Below, piece by piece: positions 35,540 through 47,093 of a stretch of 64,000 nt of DNA. Under the pieces are notes generated by a model. That model worked only from the letters and a program-made list of their open reading frames with translations. It ran no database searches and was not told the DNA's origin. Made by a program: the position numbers and the translations under genes. Numbering within the stretch: position 1 is the stretch's first letter; each line of letters starts with the position of its first letter. This DNA comes from Aphrocallistes beatrix (taxonomy: Eukaryota > Porifera > Hexactinellida > Sceptrulophora > Aphrocallistidae). The stretch spans positions 4,457,571-4,521,570 of the forward strand of contig OY725492.1 of assembly GCA_963281255.1 (NCBI GenBank). The letters are read 5' to 3'.

Positions 35540-36968
35540 ATGGCAGAGAGCATCTCAATACCAGAAACTAAGATTGAGACAGAAATATCTGAGTTACTGT
35601 ATGTGAAACGAGATGACGGTAACTACGGAGGATGGAGAACAGAGTTGTTAGTGGAAGAAATAACAGGCAAAATAGAAGAGAAGTTTCTACTCTGTAGCTA
35701 CTGCGGAGGAATGTTAAGAAATGCCTGTTTGTCTGAGAAAGATGGCAAACAAGAACTAGAATGTTCTATTTGTGCTCCAGAGGATGAAAACAAAATAATA
35801 GCTCAATTAAATAGAGATTCTGTCCTAGAAAGAGAGGTGAGATTTGATTAGAACTTATCTATACAAGTGTTGTTACTGTCAAGATACTTGACATGTATAA
35901 ATAATTATTTTAATAATTCACAATATTGATCACTACTCCGATCTATCAATGATATATTTCTTTCAGGTTTATTGTCCTTTCAAATCTAAAGGCTGTGATT
36001 GGACAAATGAGCTGAGTGAGTTACTCCATCATCTAGAAGAGTGTGAGCTATTTCCTGTGGCGTGTCCTCTGGGATGTAGAAATGAGAAAGGAGAAGTGAG
36101 TAGAGTGGAGAGAAGGGAAGTAGAGACACACAGGACATGTTGTCCCATGAGAACTGTCAAATGTGAATACTGTAATTTTGAATTGAAATCAGCTTGGATC
36201 AATGGCCATCTGCATATATGCGTGGAATTTCCCATTCCATGTCCAAATATGTGTAGTGAAACATTTCGTATAAAAAGAAGTGACATTTCTATTCATCTGA
36301 ATCAGGAGTGTCCTCTCACTAGAGTAGAGTGTCCTTATTATCGCTACGGGTGTGAAGTTAATGTCACGAGAGGAGCTTTAGATCAACACGAGAAAGATTA
36401 TATGCACTTACATCTCAAACTCACGACAGGATATCTACAAGACAAAGTGGTAAGGCTAGAGATTGAGAATGAAAATCTGAAAAATACAAATCAGAAATTT
36501 GAAACTTTGTTAGTTACGATGTCCAGTTGGAATTCTAATGGTAAGCTTAAATGGGAAATAAATGGAGTAAAAGATACATTTTCCAGAAACGGAAAATTAT
36601 TCAGTGACCCATTCTACGTAGGACTTTACAAACTACAGGCAGTTCTTGAATGGGATCTTATTGGGCAAAGAATTATCTGTTTCCTTTCAATCATGAAGGG
36701 GGAATGGGATGACGTGATCAAGTGGCCTTTCATATATAAATACACCATCGTACTGATTAACCAGTTGAATCCTAAACACAATTTTGAAACGAAGAATGTG
36801 ATATCAAAAGAAAACTTGACAGAGTTCCCTGAATGCTTCCAGAAACCTACTTCAATTAAGAATAAGCATTTTGGTTTCGATAACTTTTTATATCGTGTTG
36901 ATGTTTTGAATGCCAAATTTTGCAGAAACGACTCAATAACGATTAATATCTCTGTGGAACAACTATAA
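35540..36968 (+). CDS. TRAF-like protein, copy 10 (type A)
   Basis: Exon 1 is 35540-35836 (MAESISIPETK; donor gag|gtgaga) and exon 2 is 35967-36968 after the acceptor tttctttcag. The intron is 130 bp and the protein 432 aa. The RING-like module has changes at otherwise constant positions (LLCSYCGGMLRNACLS, CSICAPED), which hints at relaxed constraint on exon 1 here. Exon 2 begins VYCPFKSKGCDW and has five TRAF-type fingers, a coil (VVRLEIENENLKN) and a complete MATH domain (FYVGLYKLQA, VIKWPFIYKY, RNDSITIN). It is nearly identical to copy 7 over both exons, the intron and both flanks. Confidence 0.9.
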
Positions 36969-37362
36969 TATTCCAAATAGAAAATACTGAGATTGACTGC
37001 TGATGCTGTACTGCATAATTTTACATTTATTCTCAATGTATCTCTGAATGTGAATTTCCTCTTTCTTTGACATATTTTCATTTGATATATAAAGTTAATG
37101 ATTTGTTTGCAATCTTACATTAGATATACAGTTAACTCCGCTAAATTGGGACAAGTCTCCAATAACGGAATGGTTTCCAAAAGTCGCTCGTTCCACTCGC
37201 TTTGGGCCCCCCCTTTCGTGAAATCCTGGATCCGCCCCTGCAAACTTAATTTATTTCAGAAAGAATATACAAGTAAATTAATCCTAGAAATAGAGTAAAC
37301 AAATAAAGAAAATTAGAGAGTTAGAGTAAAGGAAATAATCTAACACAGTTCATAGTTGTGTA
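36969..37362. other. convergent spacer between copies 10 and 11
   Basis: Starts with the type-A 3' flank, then the left end of the pogo-like MITE (cagttaactccgctaaattg, about 37130-37175). It switches at about 37175-37240 to a GC-rich stretch (ctttgggccccccctttcg) and then to the 3' flank of copy 11. The type-D gene found here in the other two units is absent, so this is probably a deletion junction. Confidence 0.5.
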
Positions 37363-40262
37363 CTATTGAGAAGTAGAAAGTAGCTCCACTGAAATTTTGA
37401 AAGTTATTGAGTCATATTTGGAGTATTTCTCTTGTAATAGATCAACATGCGAAATTAATTTGGGTAAACCGAGGCTTACATTCCTTTCAGTACTTGGTTT
37501 ATTGAAGCATTCAGGATATTTCTTCAAAAATTCCTCTGTAATTTCAGTATTCTTTTCATAATTACTTCCAGCATCAAGTTGGTTGAGAAGTACCATGGAG
37601 TATTTGTATCTGATAGGCCATTTAAGAGTATCATCCCATTCTCCTTTCATAATACACAGACCTAAACCCATATAATTATCATTACAAACCCATCCAACAT
37701 TTCCTTGGAACTTGTACAATCCTACATAGAACGGATCACTGTAAGTGTCTCCTTTTTGTGAGATTTTATTCTTCACTCCACTAATTTTCCATTCAAAAAT
37801 CTTTTTCGCTGCGAAACTCGAAATAATTGGCAATAATAACGATTGAAATTTCAGATCTTTGTTTCTCAATTCTTCGTTTTCTTTCTGCAACGTTATTACT
37901 TTAGTTTGCATATTACTAATTGATACTTTTATATGTTTGTGCATATCTTCTTTCTCATGTTGCTCTAAGTTTCTTCTCTTAACTCTAACTTCACACCCGT
38001 ATTGAGAATAAGGACACTCTGTCAATTGTAGAGGACACTCCTGACTGAGATGAATAGATTTGTTCTTCCTTTTCACTCGAAATTCTTCACTGCATTTATT
38101 CGGACATGGAATAGGGAACTCTCCACATACTTCTAGATGTCCATTCATGCCACATGCTTTCACACTATTACTACAATATTCACACTTGACAGTTCTCATG
38201 GGACAACATGTCCTATGTGTCTCTACCCCCCTTCTCTCCACTCTACTCACTTCTCCTTTCTCATCTCTACATCCCAGAGGACACGCCACAGGAAATAACT
38301 CACACTCTTCTAGATGATGGAGTATCTCACTCAGCTCATTTGTCCAATCGCATCCATTGCTTTTCAGGGGACAGTGTACCTATTAACAATAAAGTATTAC
38401 ACTTAAATCTAAATATCTTATATATTAAAGCGCTAGGATTTTTTAGTATAGCTCCTAGTATAGGAGATATACCTTATGTCATGATCGGCGTGCGACGTCC
38501 GTCCGTCTACCCGCTCCTAGAAATTCTATTGGCCAAATTGCACCAAATTTGAACCATATATTCCTTATATGGTGGAGATTTGAACCTGGGTTTAAATTAT
38601 GAAATATTTTCACACCTTTCCACAAAGCACGCTTAGCACAACAACCCTTATGTCAAACTTTGATAAAATTCCAACCTCGAATCTTTGGTGGAAGCTTAAC
38701 TCTAAAGGTATTCATTATACCAAAAAATATCTCCGCTCCAAAAATATGACTACTTTACCAATTTTGTGTGGAATATTTCTTCATTAATCCAAAACAGGCG
38801 CGTACTCTAGGTCTCTAGTATGCAACTTCTATACTCCCAATAAATAACAAATATTAATTTCAACAAAACTTGTCATGCGTAATTCCTACTTTGAGCACAA
38901 CTAAGAAGGAATGTTTGAAAAACACAAAATATTCCTACTTGACACAAATAAAATTATTTGATTTGAGTAATAAAACACACATTAAATCAACTCTGCGGAA
39001 TATTATGCCATAGATAATCTGTGAAATACGAACAAGGCCTTCAAAGTCAAAATAACAACCAGATTTCCCCAATTTCGCACGAGTACAAATTATCTACCTG
39101 AGGAACATAACAACTCATTAGTAGAGTACTCCTAAGACATATTAGTAGTTCAGAGTTGGAGTCGGATTCGGGTTTGAGTTCGTACTTAGGTGGACGCAAA
39201 GTCTGAAATGGACTTTTGGACTAACACTTAATGAGCGCAAGAGTCTACTTTCTAGACTGTCGAGGCACTAGAGATACTCTATTCAGCGGTCAAATACCAA
39301 AAACAATTTTGATGCAATTTGCAACATTCTTTTAGTACATTTAGGCATTTTGGTAATGTCTAGAGCAGTGATTCTGAACCTTTTCAGTCAGTGCTACCCC
39401 TTGGTGTCAACAAGAGGTTTCACATACCCTCTCAATGCTGTTGAACTTAGTCATTGATAATAATGCTACGATTATCCTAAACAAACAAACTAACTAACTA
39501 ATAATTTTATTAAGGTTCTAGTAATCATTTTTGACAAGTTTGAATTCACCCCAGGTACCCCCTGGGGGTGCTACGTGTACCCCAGGTTCAGAACCGCTGG
39601 TCTAGAATATAAATTTGCTGTTTCAGGTCGGGTGTGGTTCGGGTTCAGTTCCATAATCATATTCTGGCAGGTTCTGGAATTTGAGTCCGATTCCAACTGT
39701 GTAGTGGTTCATGGCCTTATGATCCATGGTTGAATCCAACTCATATGAATACATCCCAACTTGAACCATGGTAAAAGCGGGACGCGGGCGTTGAATTTCG
39801 CGAGACATGGCAGGACGCAATAGAGAAGTATTATACATGTTTTCTTGTAAAAGTGGGACACTAGTGGAGATTTGCTCAATAGAACAGTGAAAGGACGGGA
39901 CGGTTGGCATGTATGCATCTGGTCAATGACAACTTTTGACTGGCAATGGCGCATTTAAAGTACTCAAAAAATAAATAACTTACCTTTTTTTCTTTTATTG
40001 TTTCTCGATTCATTGAAGCATTCTGTTTTTTTACATCTTTCGGAATACAAAGAGAACAGGCAACTTCGTGTTTACCATCTTTCTTATAAAAGCACGCTTC
40101 TCTCAACATTCCTCTGCAACAGCTACAGAGTAGGAACTTAGCTTCTATTTCTCCTGTTATTTCTTCCACTAACAACTCTGTTCTCCATCCTCCGTAACTC
40201 CCATCATCTCTTATCACGTACGCTAACTTGTATTTTTCTTCTAGTTCTTCTAACTTCGACAT
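37363..40262 (-). CDS. TRAF-like protein, copy 11 (type B)
   Basis: Minus strand. Exon 1 is 39984-40262 (MSKLEELEEKYK; donor aag|gtaagt) and exon 2 is 37363-38379 after the acceptor taatag. The intron is 1604 bp and the protein 431 aa. Exon 1 is almost the same as in copy 6 (LLCSCCRGMLREACFY...GKHEVACSLC). Exon 2 begins VHCPLKSNGCDW and has five TRAF-type fingers, a medium coil (VITLQKENEELRNKD) of the copy 3/12 kind rather than the long coil of copy 6, and a MATH domain (FYVGLYKFQG, TLKWPIRYKY, KYDSITFK). The KDDSI motif is KYDSI here. The ATG at 40262 is chosen because it aligns with the MAK start of copy 6; an upstream in-frame TTG is not used. Two MITEs lie in the intron. Confidence 0.9.
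39366..39599. mobile_element. hAT-type MITE (234 bp)
   Basis: Ends cagtgattctgaacctttt and aggttcagaaccgctg. The flanking octamers gtctagag and gtctagaa match at 7 of 8 positions. In the intron of copy 11. Confidence 0.85.
39750..39913 (-). mobile_element. ~200-bp MITE, copy d
   Basis: Starts tacatcccaacttgaacc and ends gacggttggcatgta, with gcgggac motifs; reverse orientation to copy a, intron of copy 11. Confidence 0.75.
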
Positions 40263-41401
40263 TTTAAGTATCAAATGGCTGAATTTGTAGAATACGAGTA
40301 TATATTACTCTGAGTCTACCTATTTATTATACAGCATCGACTGTAATATTATATGCTTACTATTTAGTGGTTACATTCAACTTGATCCATATATCTACAC
40401 TAGTGTATTCGTATACCAGAACTGACTAACTCTTATACGAAGTGGCTATTGCCACCGATCGGTGTGTCCAAAATCATACTTGCCAACTGTCCCGTTTTTT
40501 TCACTCTTCTATTGAGCTAATTTTTACGAGTGTCCCGCTTTTACATGAAATTTCCCCATTATGTCCCGCTTTTTTAATTCTATGTATAGTACATTTCTAT
40601 TGCGTCCCGCCATGTCCCGCCAAATTCAACGCTGAGTCCCGCTTTTATCATGGCTCAGGTTGGCATGTATGCAAAATACACTTTATCTGAGTGGTATTTC
40701 CGCCGCTGCTGAGAGTCTATAATAGTCACTCAGAAGAGGTGGATAGCAGGATTTATCTCAGTGTCAGTCCGCACCTATAGGTACCAGCAGTGGCGGTCCC
40801 AGGGGGGAGGGCATCTGGAGCATTCGTCCCGAGTTTGATTCTGCGGCCCCGGATTTCATTGGACCTACCTAACCAAATCATTGTAAGGCCCCCGGATTTA
40901 TTTTATTTGGCTCCGCATCGCCCTGAGCTTGGTAGATTCCTACGACCACCTCTGGTTGCCAGCCTGGTACCGTCTGAGGAGCAAGGTGCTGGCTGTGTTC
41001 GATTCTGGTGCCGAGTTCCCGCTACCCTAGAATTATAAGATAAACCCCGTGTTTGGGTGCCAAATAGCTTCATCACTTCCATGAAAAAGTGTCAGACTGG
41101 AAATCCTAGATAAATCCATGGTGTATAGCATATTTGTACAAGAACTGAGACAAGAGTGTCACCAGTTTTATAATGGTTTAAGGTGTCCCACGTACGCTTG
41201 GTCTTAGGTTAGTATTACAGCACTTAGTTAGTAGTTATATCTTATCCATTGTTAAGGAACTGCTCTGCATAATAATTCTAAGCCGATTTCATAATTCGTG
41301 ACGATTTAGTTTAAATATTTTGTCTGTTACGGGTGATATATCTAATTATAGATTATTAATCTTTTTTTAATAAATTAATGTGATAAGTTGTCACTACTAG
41401 A
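40263..41401. other. spacer between divergent copies 11 and 12
   Basis: Upstream of copy 11, including the unit-boundary sequence at 40371-40445 (tccatatatctacacta, gaactgactaactc). Then comes MITE copy e (40477-40669) and a GC-rich island at 40786-41010 (cagtggcggtcccagggggg onward) that looks like transposon-derived sequence but has no clear second end. The upstream region of copy 12 follows. Confidence 0.45.
40477..40669 (+). mobile_element. ~200-bp MITE, copy e
   Basis: Starts tacttgccaactgtcccg and ends caggttggcatgta; good match to copy a along its length. Confidence 0.8.
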
Positions 41402-44400
41402 ATGGCAGGGAAACTCCAGGAAGGAAATATTCCAGATCAAATACTGCTGCTCCTCTACGTCAAGCATTCTGCTCGTTACAGAGGATGGAGACCAGATTTG
41501 TTAGTCGACAGACTTCAAGGCGAGGTAGAAGAGAAGTTTCTACTCTGCAACAGCTGTCGAGGAGTGTTGAGAGATGCTTGTTTATACGAGAAGAACGGGA
41601 TTCAGGAACTCAGATGTTCTGTTTGCATTCCTGATGACGTAAAAGAACAAGCAGCTCAGTTGAATCGAGAAGTCGCCGACAAGAGACGCGTGAGGATAAT
41701 TATATTTAATAATTTATTATTTTATAATCCTGGATAAAAGTTTTTGAGACGATACGGGACTTCGGTTTATTTTCAGCAATTTTTTGCGGTCAATAGTACG
41801 GACATGCCTAAATCCGGTGAGACAGACCGTTCCGAAGGAATATGGAAGCTTCATTTCCAGAGCGAGACCTTTCAAAATTCCAAACCCCATACCTGAAATT
41901 CCGTATTTTATTCTTCCCTTCCTGAAAATTGGATATACCTAATATACGGAACTTGACGGAACAGTTCCAGAATTATAAATGCCTAATCTACGGAATGTTC
42001 CGTAAAATTGACATTTAAAATTCCGGAAACGTTTCGTGGAGTTCCGTAAATTAGGTATATCCCTGAAAAATTCAAGAATGAGAATTAATTTCCAGAAATG
42101 CTTCATCGGATGTTTCTGTAAATTTCATTCGAAGAATAAATATCATAAATCGGATATGAGATATTCCTTCGTTGTATTATTCCCCTATTACATACTTGCC
42201 AACTGTCTCGTTTTTGGTGAGATCCCGCTTTTTTCGCTCTTCTATTGGCTAATTTTCACGAGTGTCCCAATTTTACATGAAATTTCCCCTTTATTTCCCG
42301 CTTATTTAATTATTTGTATACTACTTTCCTATTGTGTCCCGCCTTGTCCAGCGAAACTCAACGCCCGCCTTTTCGTGGCTCAAGTTGGCATGTATTGCCT
42401 CCATCAGGACTGTGCTCTCATCAGATCTTCTGGATTCCTGACCACAGTTTGAGGTTTCCTCTTACTTAGTAGACGCTATTCTCACAGATTCAAGACCATA
42501 GGCACTTTAATATTATTGTCTGATGCTTAAGTATAACAAATATAATTGTCAGCGATGCTAAGGCAGTTATTGATGGTATTAGAACACAGACTATTTAAAT
42601 TATTTAATGATAAGTGGGCGACCGAGGCTTACTCAGAATGAGTGATTATATCTCTAAAATCGCTTATATTCAAAAACAAAAACCGATCCTATTACGTAAC
42701 TAATTAAACGAGTGTTATCTTAGCAGCGGATTCGAAGTCACACTTAATCGCTTATAACTCGAAAAGTATTCGTCTTAGATCAAAAATAATTATACCAGTG
42801 GAAAGAAGAGAGTTGGTGTATTTCATTTTTAAGTTTAAATTTTTAATTTTTACAAAATGAGTTAGCAGTGACACATCAAATTTAGGTCTCAGTTTTTGGT
42901 TAATATCTCATGAAATATTTATGATAAAAACTTTTCCCTTCAACTACGTTTATTTCAGCCTTGGTGTATTTTGTGTGTTAAATTTCAAATTGAAATATTA
43001 ATTTTTGAACGAATTATTAATATTTGAATTTTACATTATAGTAATGTGATATGACCGGGATTGAATCTATCAATAATATCTACTTTTAATCACACCAGAT
43101 CATATTTTGATTATTGAATTCGTGTCCAGCACGAAATTTCCAGCAAGCCAGGAATGTTTAGAAATTCCGATCTCCAAATTTTGGAGGAACCATATCGAGT
43201 GACTCCTTGTTCTTCTCGGCTAGGTTTAGCGAGTACGAATATGCATTAGAACGCTCTAATATATCATATGTGGAATATATGAAGGTTTTGTGGTATATAT
43301 AGTGGCAAGTATAGTTGAATGTAGTAAAACCTTCATATATTCCACATATGATATGTCAGAGCGTTCTAATTAGCATATTAACACACAAAATACAAGGCTG
43401 AAATGAACGTAGTTTACAGGAAAAGTTTGTATCATAAATATTTCATGAGATATTAACCAAAAACTGAGACCTAAATTTGATGCGTCACTGCTAACTCATT
43501 TTGTAAAAATTTAAAAATTTAAACTTAAAAATGAAATACACCAACTCTCTTCTTCCCACTGGTGTAATTATTTTTGATCTAAGACGAATACTTATCGAGT
43601 TAAAAGCAATTAAAGTGTATACACTTTGTCAATAAATAACTGAAGCTCAGCCCAAACTAAGTACGGTCCATCCGACTATTTACATTTACCTGACTGACCA
43701 TGTCCCTAATCAATGTACATACTACTTATATTTCTTTTAGGTTAATTGTCCATTGAAGAAGAAAGGCTGTGATTGGACAAATGAGCTGAGTGAGCTACTC
43801 CATCATCTAGAAGAGTGTGAGCTATTTCCTGTGGCGTGTCCTCTGGGATGTAGAGATGAGAAAGGAGAAGTGAGTAGAGTGGAGAGAAGGGGAGTAGAGA
43901 CACACATGACATGTTGTCCCATGAGAATTGTCAAGTGTGAATACTGTAGTGTTAGTGTGAAAGCATGTGACATGAATGGACATCTAGAAGTATGTGAAGA
44001 GTTCCCTATTCCATGTCCGAATAAATGTGGTACACAGAGAGTGAAAAGGAAGGGAAAATCTATTCATCTCAGTCAGGAGTGTCCTCTACAAGAAACAGAG
44101 TGTCCTTATTCTCAATACGGGTGTGAAGTTAAAGTTCAGAGAAGAAACTTAGATCGACATGAGAAAGAAGATATGCACAAACATCTGAAGCTAACAATGA
44201 ATAAAGTTGTGAAATTAGAAAAAGAAAATGATGATTTGAAGATGAATATTTCAAAATTCCAATATTTATTAATTCCAATGATTTTTAGTTTGGGAGCAAG
44301 AAGAAATATTGTATTTGAATGGAAAATTAGTAGAGTAAAAGATAAATTGTCACAAAAAGAAGACACATACAGTGAACCATTCTATTTAGAATTTTACAAG

Positions 44401-44745
44401 TTTCAAGGAAGGGTTCAATGGAATAAAACTGAAAATTATGTGGGCTTATATCTTTGTATTATGAAAGGAGAATGTGATGACGCACTTAAATGGCCTATCA
44501 GATACACAAAGTCTGTAGTACTAATCAACCAACTTGATGCTGAAGATTCTTATAAATGGAAATCTGACATTACAGAGGAACATTTAGAGAAACACCCTGA
44601 ATGCTTCAGTAAACCGAGTACTGAACGGAATAAAGGTTTCGGTAAACGTGAATTCATTTCGCATGCTGATCTATTACAAGAGAAATACTCCATAGATGAT
44701 TCAATTGCTTTCAAAATTTCAGTGGAGCTAATTTCTAGTTCTTAA
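41402..44745 (+). CDS. TRAF-like protein, copy 12 (mosaic)
   Basis: Exon 1 is 41402-41689 (MAGKLQEGNIPDQ; donor cgc|gtgagg) and exon 2 is 43741-44745 after the acceptor tttcttttag. The intron is 2051 bp, the longest in the array, and the protein is 430 aa. Exon 1 is of the divergent LLLYVKH type otherwise seen only in copy 2, with LLCNSCRGVLRDACLY...CSVC. Exon 2 begins VNCPLKKKGCDW and has five TRAF-type fingers, the fourth shortened by a residue (NKCGTQRVKRKGK). A medium coil and a MATH domain (FYLEFYKFQG where others have FYVGLYKFQ, ALKWPIRYTK, IDDSIAFK) follow. The exon 2 coil and 3' flank match copies 3, 6 and 11, not copy 2. The intron contains a MITE and a large foldback. Confidence 0.88.
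42193..42394 (+). mobile_element. ~200-bp MITE, copy f
   Basis: Starts tacttgccaactgtctcg and ends caagttggcatgta, in the intron of copy 12. The sequence after it (gactgtgctctcatcagatc, 42400-42560) also follows MITE copy c at 22880-23040, so this neighbourhood has been duplicated. Confidence 0.8.
42742..43618. mobile_element. large foldback (palindromic) element
   Basis: The arms 42742-42981 and 43378-43618 are near-perfect reverse complements over about 240 bp, for example caaaatgagttagcagtgac against gtc/gcactgctaactcattttg. A second palindrome (43243-43294 with 43326-43377, around catatatgtggaatat-type sequence) adjoins the right arm. The left side has about 255 extra bases (42982-43240). 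No ORF. It lies in the intron of copy 12. Confidence 0.85.
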
Positions 44746-45169
44746 TAGTACACAACTAAATGAACTGTGTTATATTATTTACTTTACTCTAACTCTCCAA
44801 TTTTCTTTATTTGTTTACTAATTTAAGATTAATTAATATTCCTTTTTATCTTCTGAAAGAGTACGATTATAAGCTGATTTATTTCTATCTCCAATATTGT
44901 AAATAACTGTTGTATGAGATTTTAAGAGAGATTTTAAAGAAATATTCTAAACATAATAAAATCACTCTCGAAATTTCGGTGGATCTAATTCTAGGTCCAC
45001 AAGATGAAAAAGGTTGAGAACCACTGATATAGGTTACTTCAAACTTTAGTGAGGATATTTATCAATGATTTAGGTCGCTGATTAGAAAATATAATTATAC
45101 TATAATTTTATGCATGATTTGCCATATAAGAGGGCAGATATCATTGTTATTTACGTACTATTAGCATTA
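44746..45169. other. spacer between copies 12 and 13
   Basis: The first 80 bp match the 3' flanks of copies 6 and 11 (gaactgtgttatattattta, actctaactctc). A solo hAT-like end (aaaggttgagaaccactg) lies near 45008-45025. The upstream region of copy 13 follows. No gene. Confidence 0.5.
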
Positions 45170-47093
45170 ATGGCAGCGAAATATCCAGAAATTCTACTCC
45201 GAAAAGAAAGTATAGACTTAGAAGATAGCTCTGATCAAGATGATAACAGCGACTCAGGAGATGATAACTCTGATTCAAAAGAAATAAACAAGTTAGTGTA
45301 TGTGATGCAAGATGATGGTTGTTACGGAGGATGGAGAACAGAGTTGTTAGTGGAAGAGATAATAGGAAAAATGGAAACAAAGTTTCTACTCTGTAACTAC
45401 TGTGGAGGAATGTTGAGAGATGCGTGTTTGTTTGAGAAAGATGGCAAACAAGAACTCAGATGTTCTGTTTGTATACCAACAGATGTAAACAAGCAAATAG
45501 CTCAACTCAATTGCGAAACAGTTAACGAAAAGCAGGTAAGATTAAATTTACAGTACACTATAAAACTTTCCCCTTTGTAAGTGGTACTACATATACAAAT
45601 GCAATACAATAGAACCACTGAACTAGCACAATATGACCACTTGGTATTTTGTATATAATTCCAGGCTCTCTGTCTGTGAATCACCGTTACTTTGTTGTTG
45701 AGTGTTATTTTATTTGATAGAATTGGTTAATACATTTAGGTATGATTATGTTGATCAAATGTAGAGTGATCGAATTATCTGACTTTTCTATCATTTATAA
45801 ACCAAGTATAAGATAAAATTGAAATTAATTAAGGTTGAATCACGGGTAGAGGTCAGAATTGGAAAATGGTTAATGAAAGCCTACTTTAGGACAGGAATGG
45901 GGTTGAAATTGGTAGTTTTGCCTCAAAAATCCCGCCAAGCACTCTTTATTGACTTTTTTTACCTAATATCTATAATTGGGTCAATAACTTTGAAATCAAA
46001 TTTTTTATTTCAAAGTTATTGAGCTAAGTATTCTATTAAGTTTATCCCTAGAGTGTTACACAGTACATATTATGTCATCAATAATCTCATACACTCTTCT
46101 GTCTCTGACATAAATTATACGCGTTGTTCTTATTTTAGATAAACTGTCCCGTGAAAAACTGTGATTGGACAAATGAGCTGAGTGAGCTACTCCATCATCT
46201 AGAAGAGTGTGAGTTATTTCCTGTGGCGTGTCCTCTGGGATGTAGAGATGAGAAAGGAGAAGTGAGTAGAGTGGAGAGAAGGAGAGTAGGGACACAAGAC
46301 ATGTTGTCCCATGAGAACTGTCAAGTGTGAATACTGTAGTGTTAGTGTGAAAGCATGTGGCATGAATGGACATCTAGAAGTATGTGGAGGGTTCCCTATT
46401 CCATGTCCGAATAAATGCAGCGAAGAATTTCGAATGAAAAGGAAGGACAAATCTATTCATCTCAGTCAGGAGTGTCCTCAACAAGAAACAGAGTGTCCTT
46501 ATTCTCAATACGGGTGTGAAGCTAAAGTTCAGAGAAGAAACTTAGAACAACATGAAAAAGAAGATATGCACAAACATATGAAACTCACTATGCTCACTAT
46601 CTCAGATTTACAGAAGGAAGTTACGAGTTTAAAATCTACGATTTCTGGTTTAGTCTCGGTGGGCGATTTAGAATGGGAAATCGATGGAATATAAGATAAG
46701 CTATCAGACGAAGTTCGAACATACAGTGATCCATTCTATGTAGGCTTGTACAAGTTTCGTGCTTCTATTAACTGGGATTCAGGAGGATATATATCTATTT
46801 ATTTGTGTATACTGAAGGGAAAATGGGACAATAATTTAGTATGGCCTTTGAGATACAAATATACAATTGAACTAGTCAATCAACTCGATGAGGAAGACAA
46901 CTATGCAATATCTCGTGAAATTACGAAAGAAAAACTTGAAAAATTTAAAGATTGTTTCAAAAAACCAACTACAGAGAAGAACAATGGTTTTGGTTCAAAA
47001 CTCATTTCCCATGCTGAGATCTTGAAGGAGAAATATTCCTTAGGAAATGGGATAACTATCAGAATTAGAGTTGAACAGTTACCAGCTTGGTAA
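45170..47093 (+). pseudogene. TRAF-like copy 13: intact exon 1, broken exon 2
   Basis: Exon 1 is 45170-45535 (MAAKYPEILLRKE; donor cag|gtaaga), 122 codons, with an unusual acidic insertion (SSDQDDNSDSGDDNSDSK) before the conserved INKLVYV. The RING-like module is LLCNYCGGMLRDACLF...CSVC. Another in-frame ATG lies at 45110, but the family start favours 45170. Exon 2 would be 46139-47093 (INCPVKNCDW after the acceptor tattttag). It has a 2-bp deletion near 46290 in the second zinc finger (acacac reduced to acac) and a TAA at 46692-46694 where others have a Lys codon. The MATH domain after that is otherwise well kept (FYVGLYKFRA, NLVWPLRYKY). Exon 1 has no lesion and could be spliced to exon 2 of copy 14. 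Confidence 0.85.
45981..46022. repeat. perfect hairpin in copy 13 intron
   Basis: tcaataactttgaaat and atttcaaagttattga are exact complements around a ~10-base AT loop. Confidence 0.8.

Noticed and set aside
40790..41038. 82-codon ORF in a GC-rich island
   Set aside because: Compositionally unlike neighbours and lacking any family match; more likely transposon-derived sequence.
45110..45169. Upstream in-frame ATG for copy 13 giving a hydrophobic N-terminus
   Set aside because: All sister exon 1 sequences start at the MAA/MAE codon in taatggcag context; the upstream stretch has no counterpart.
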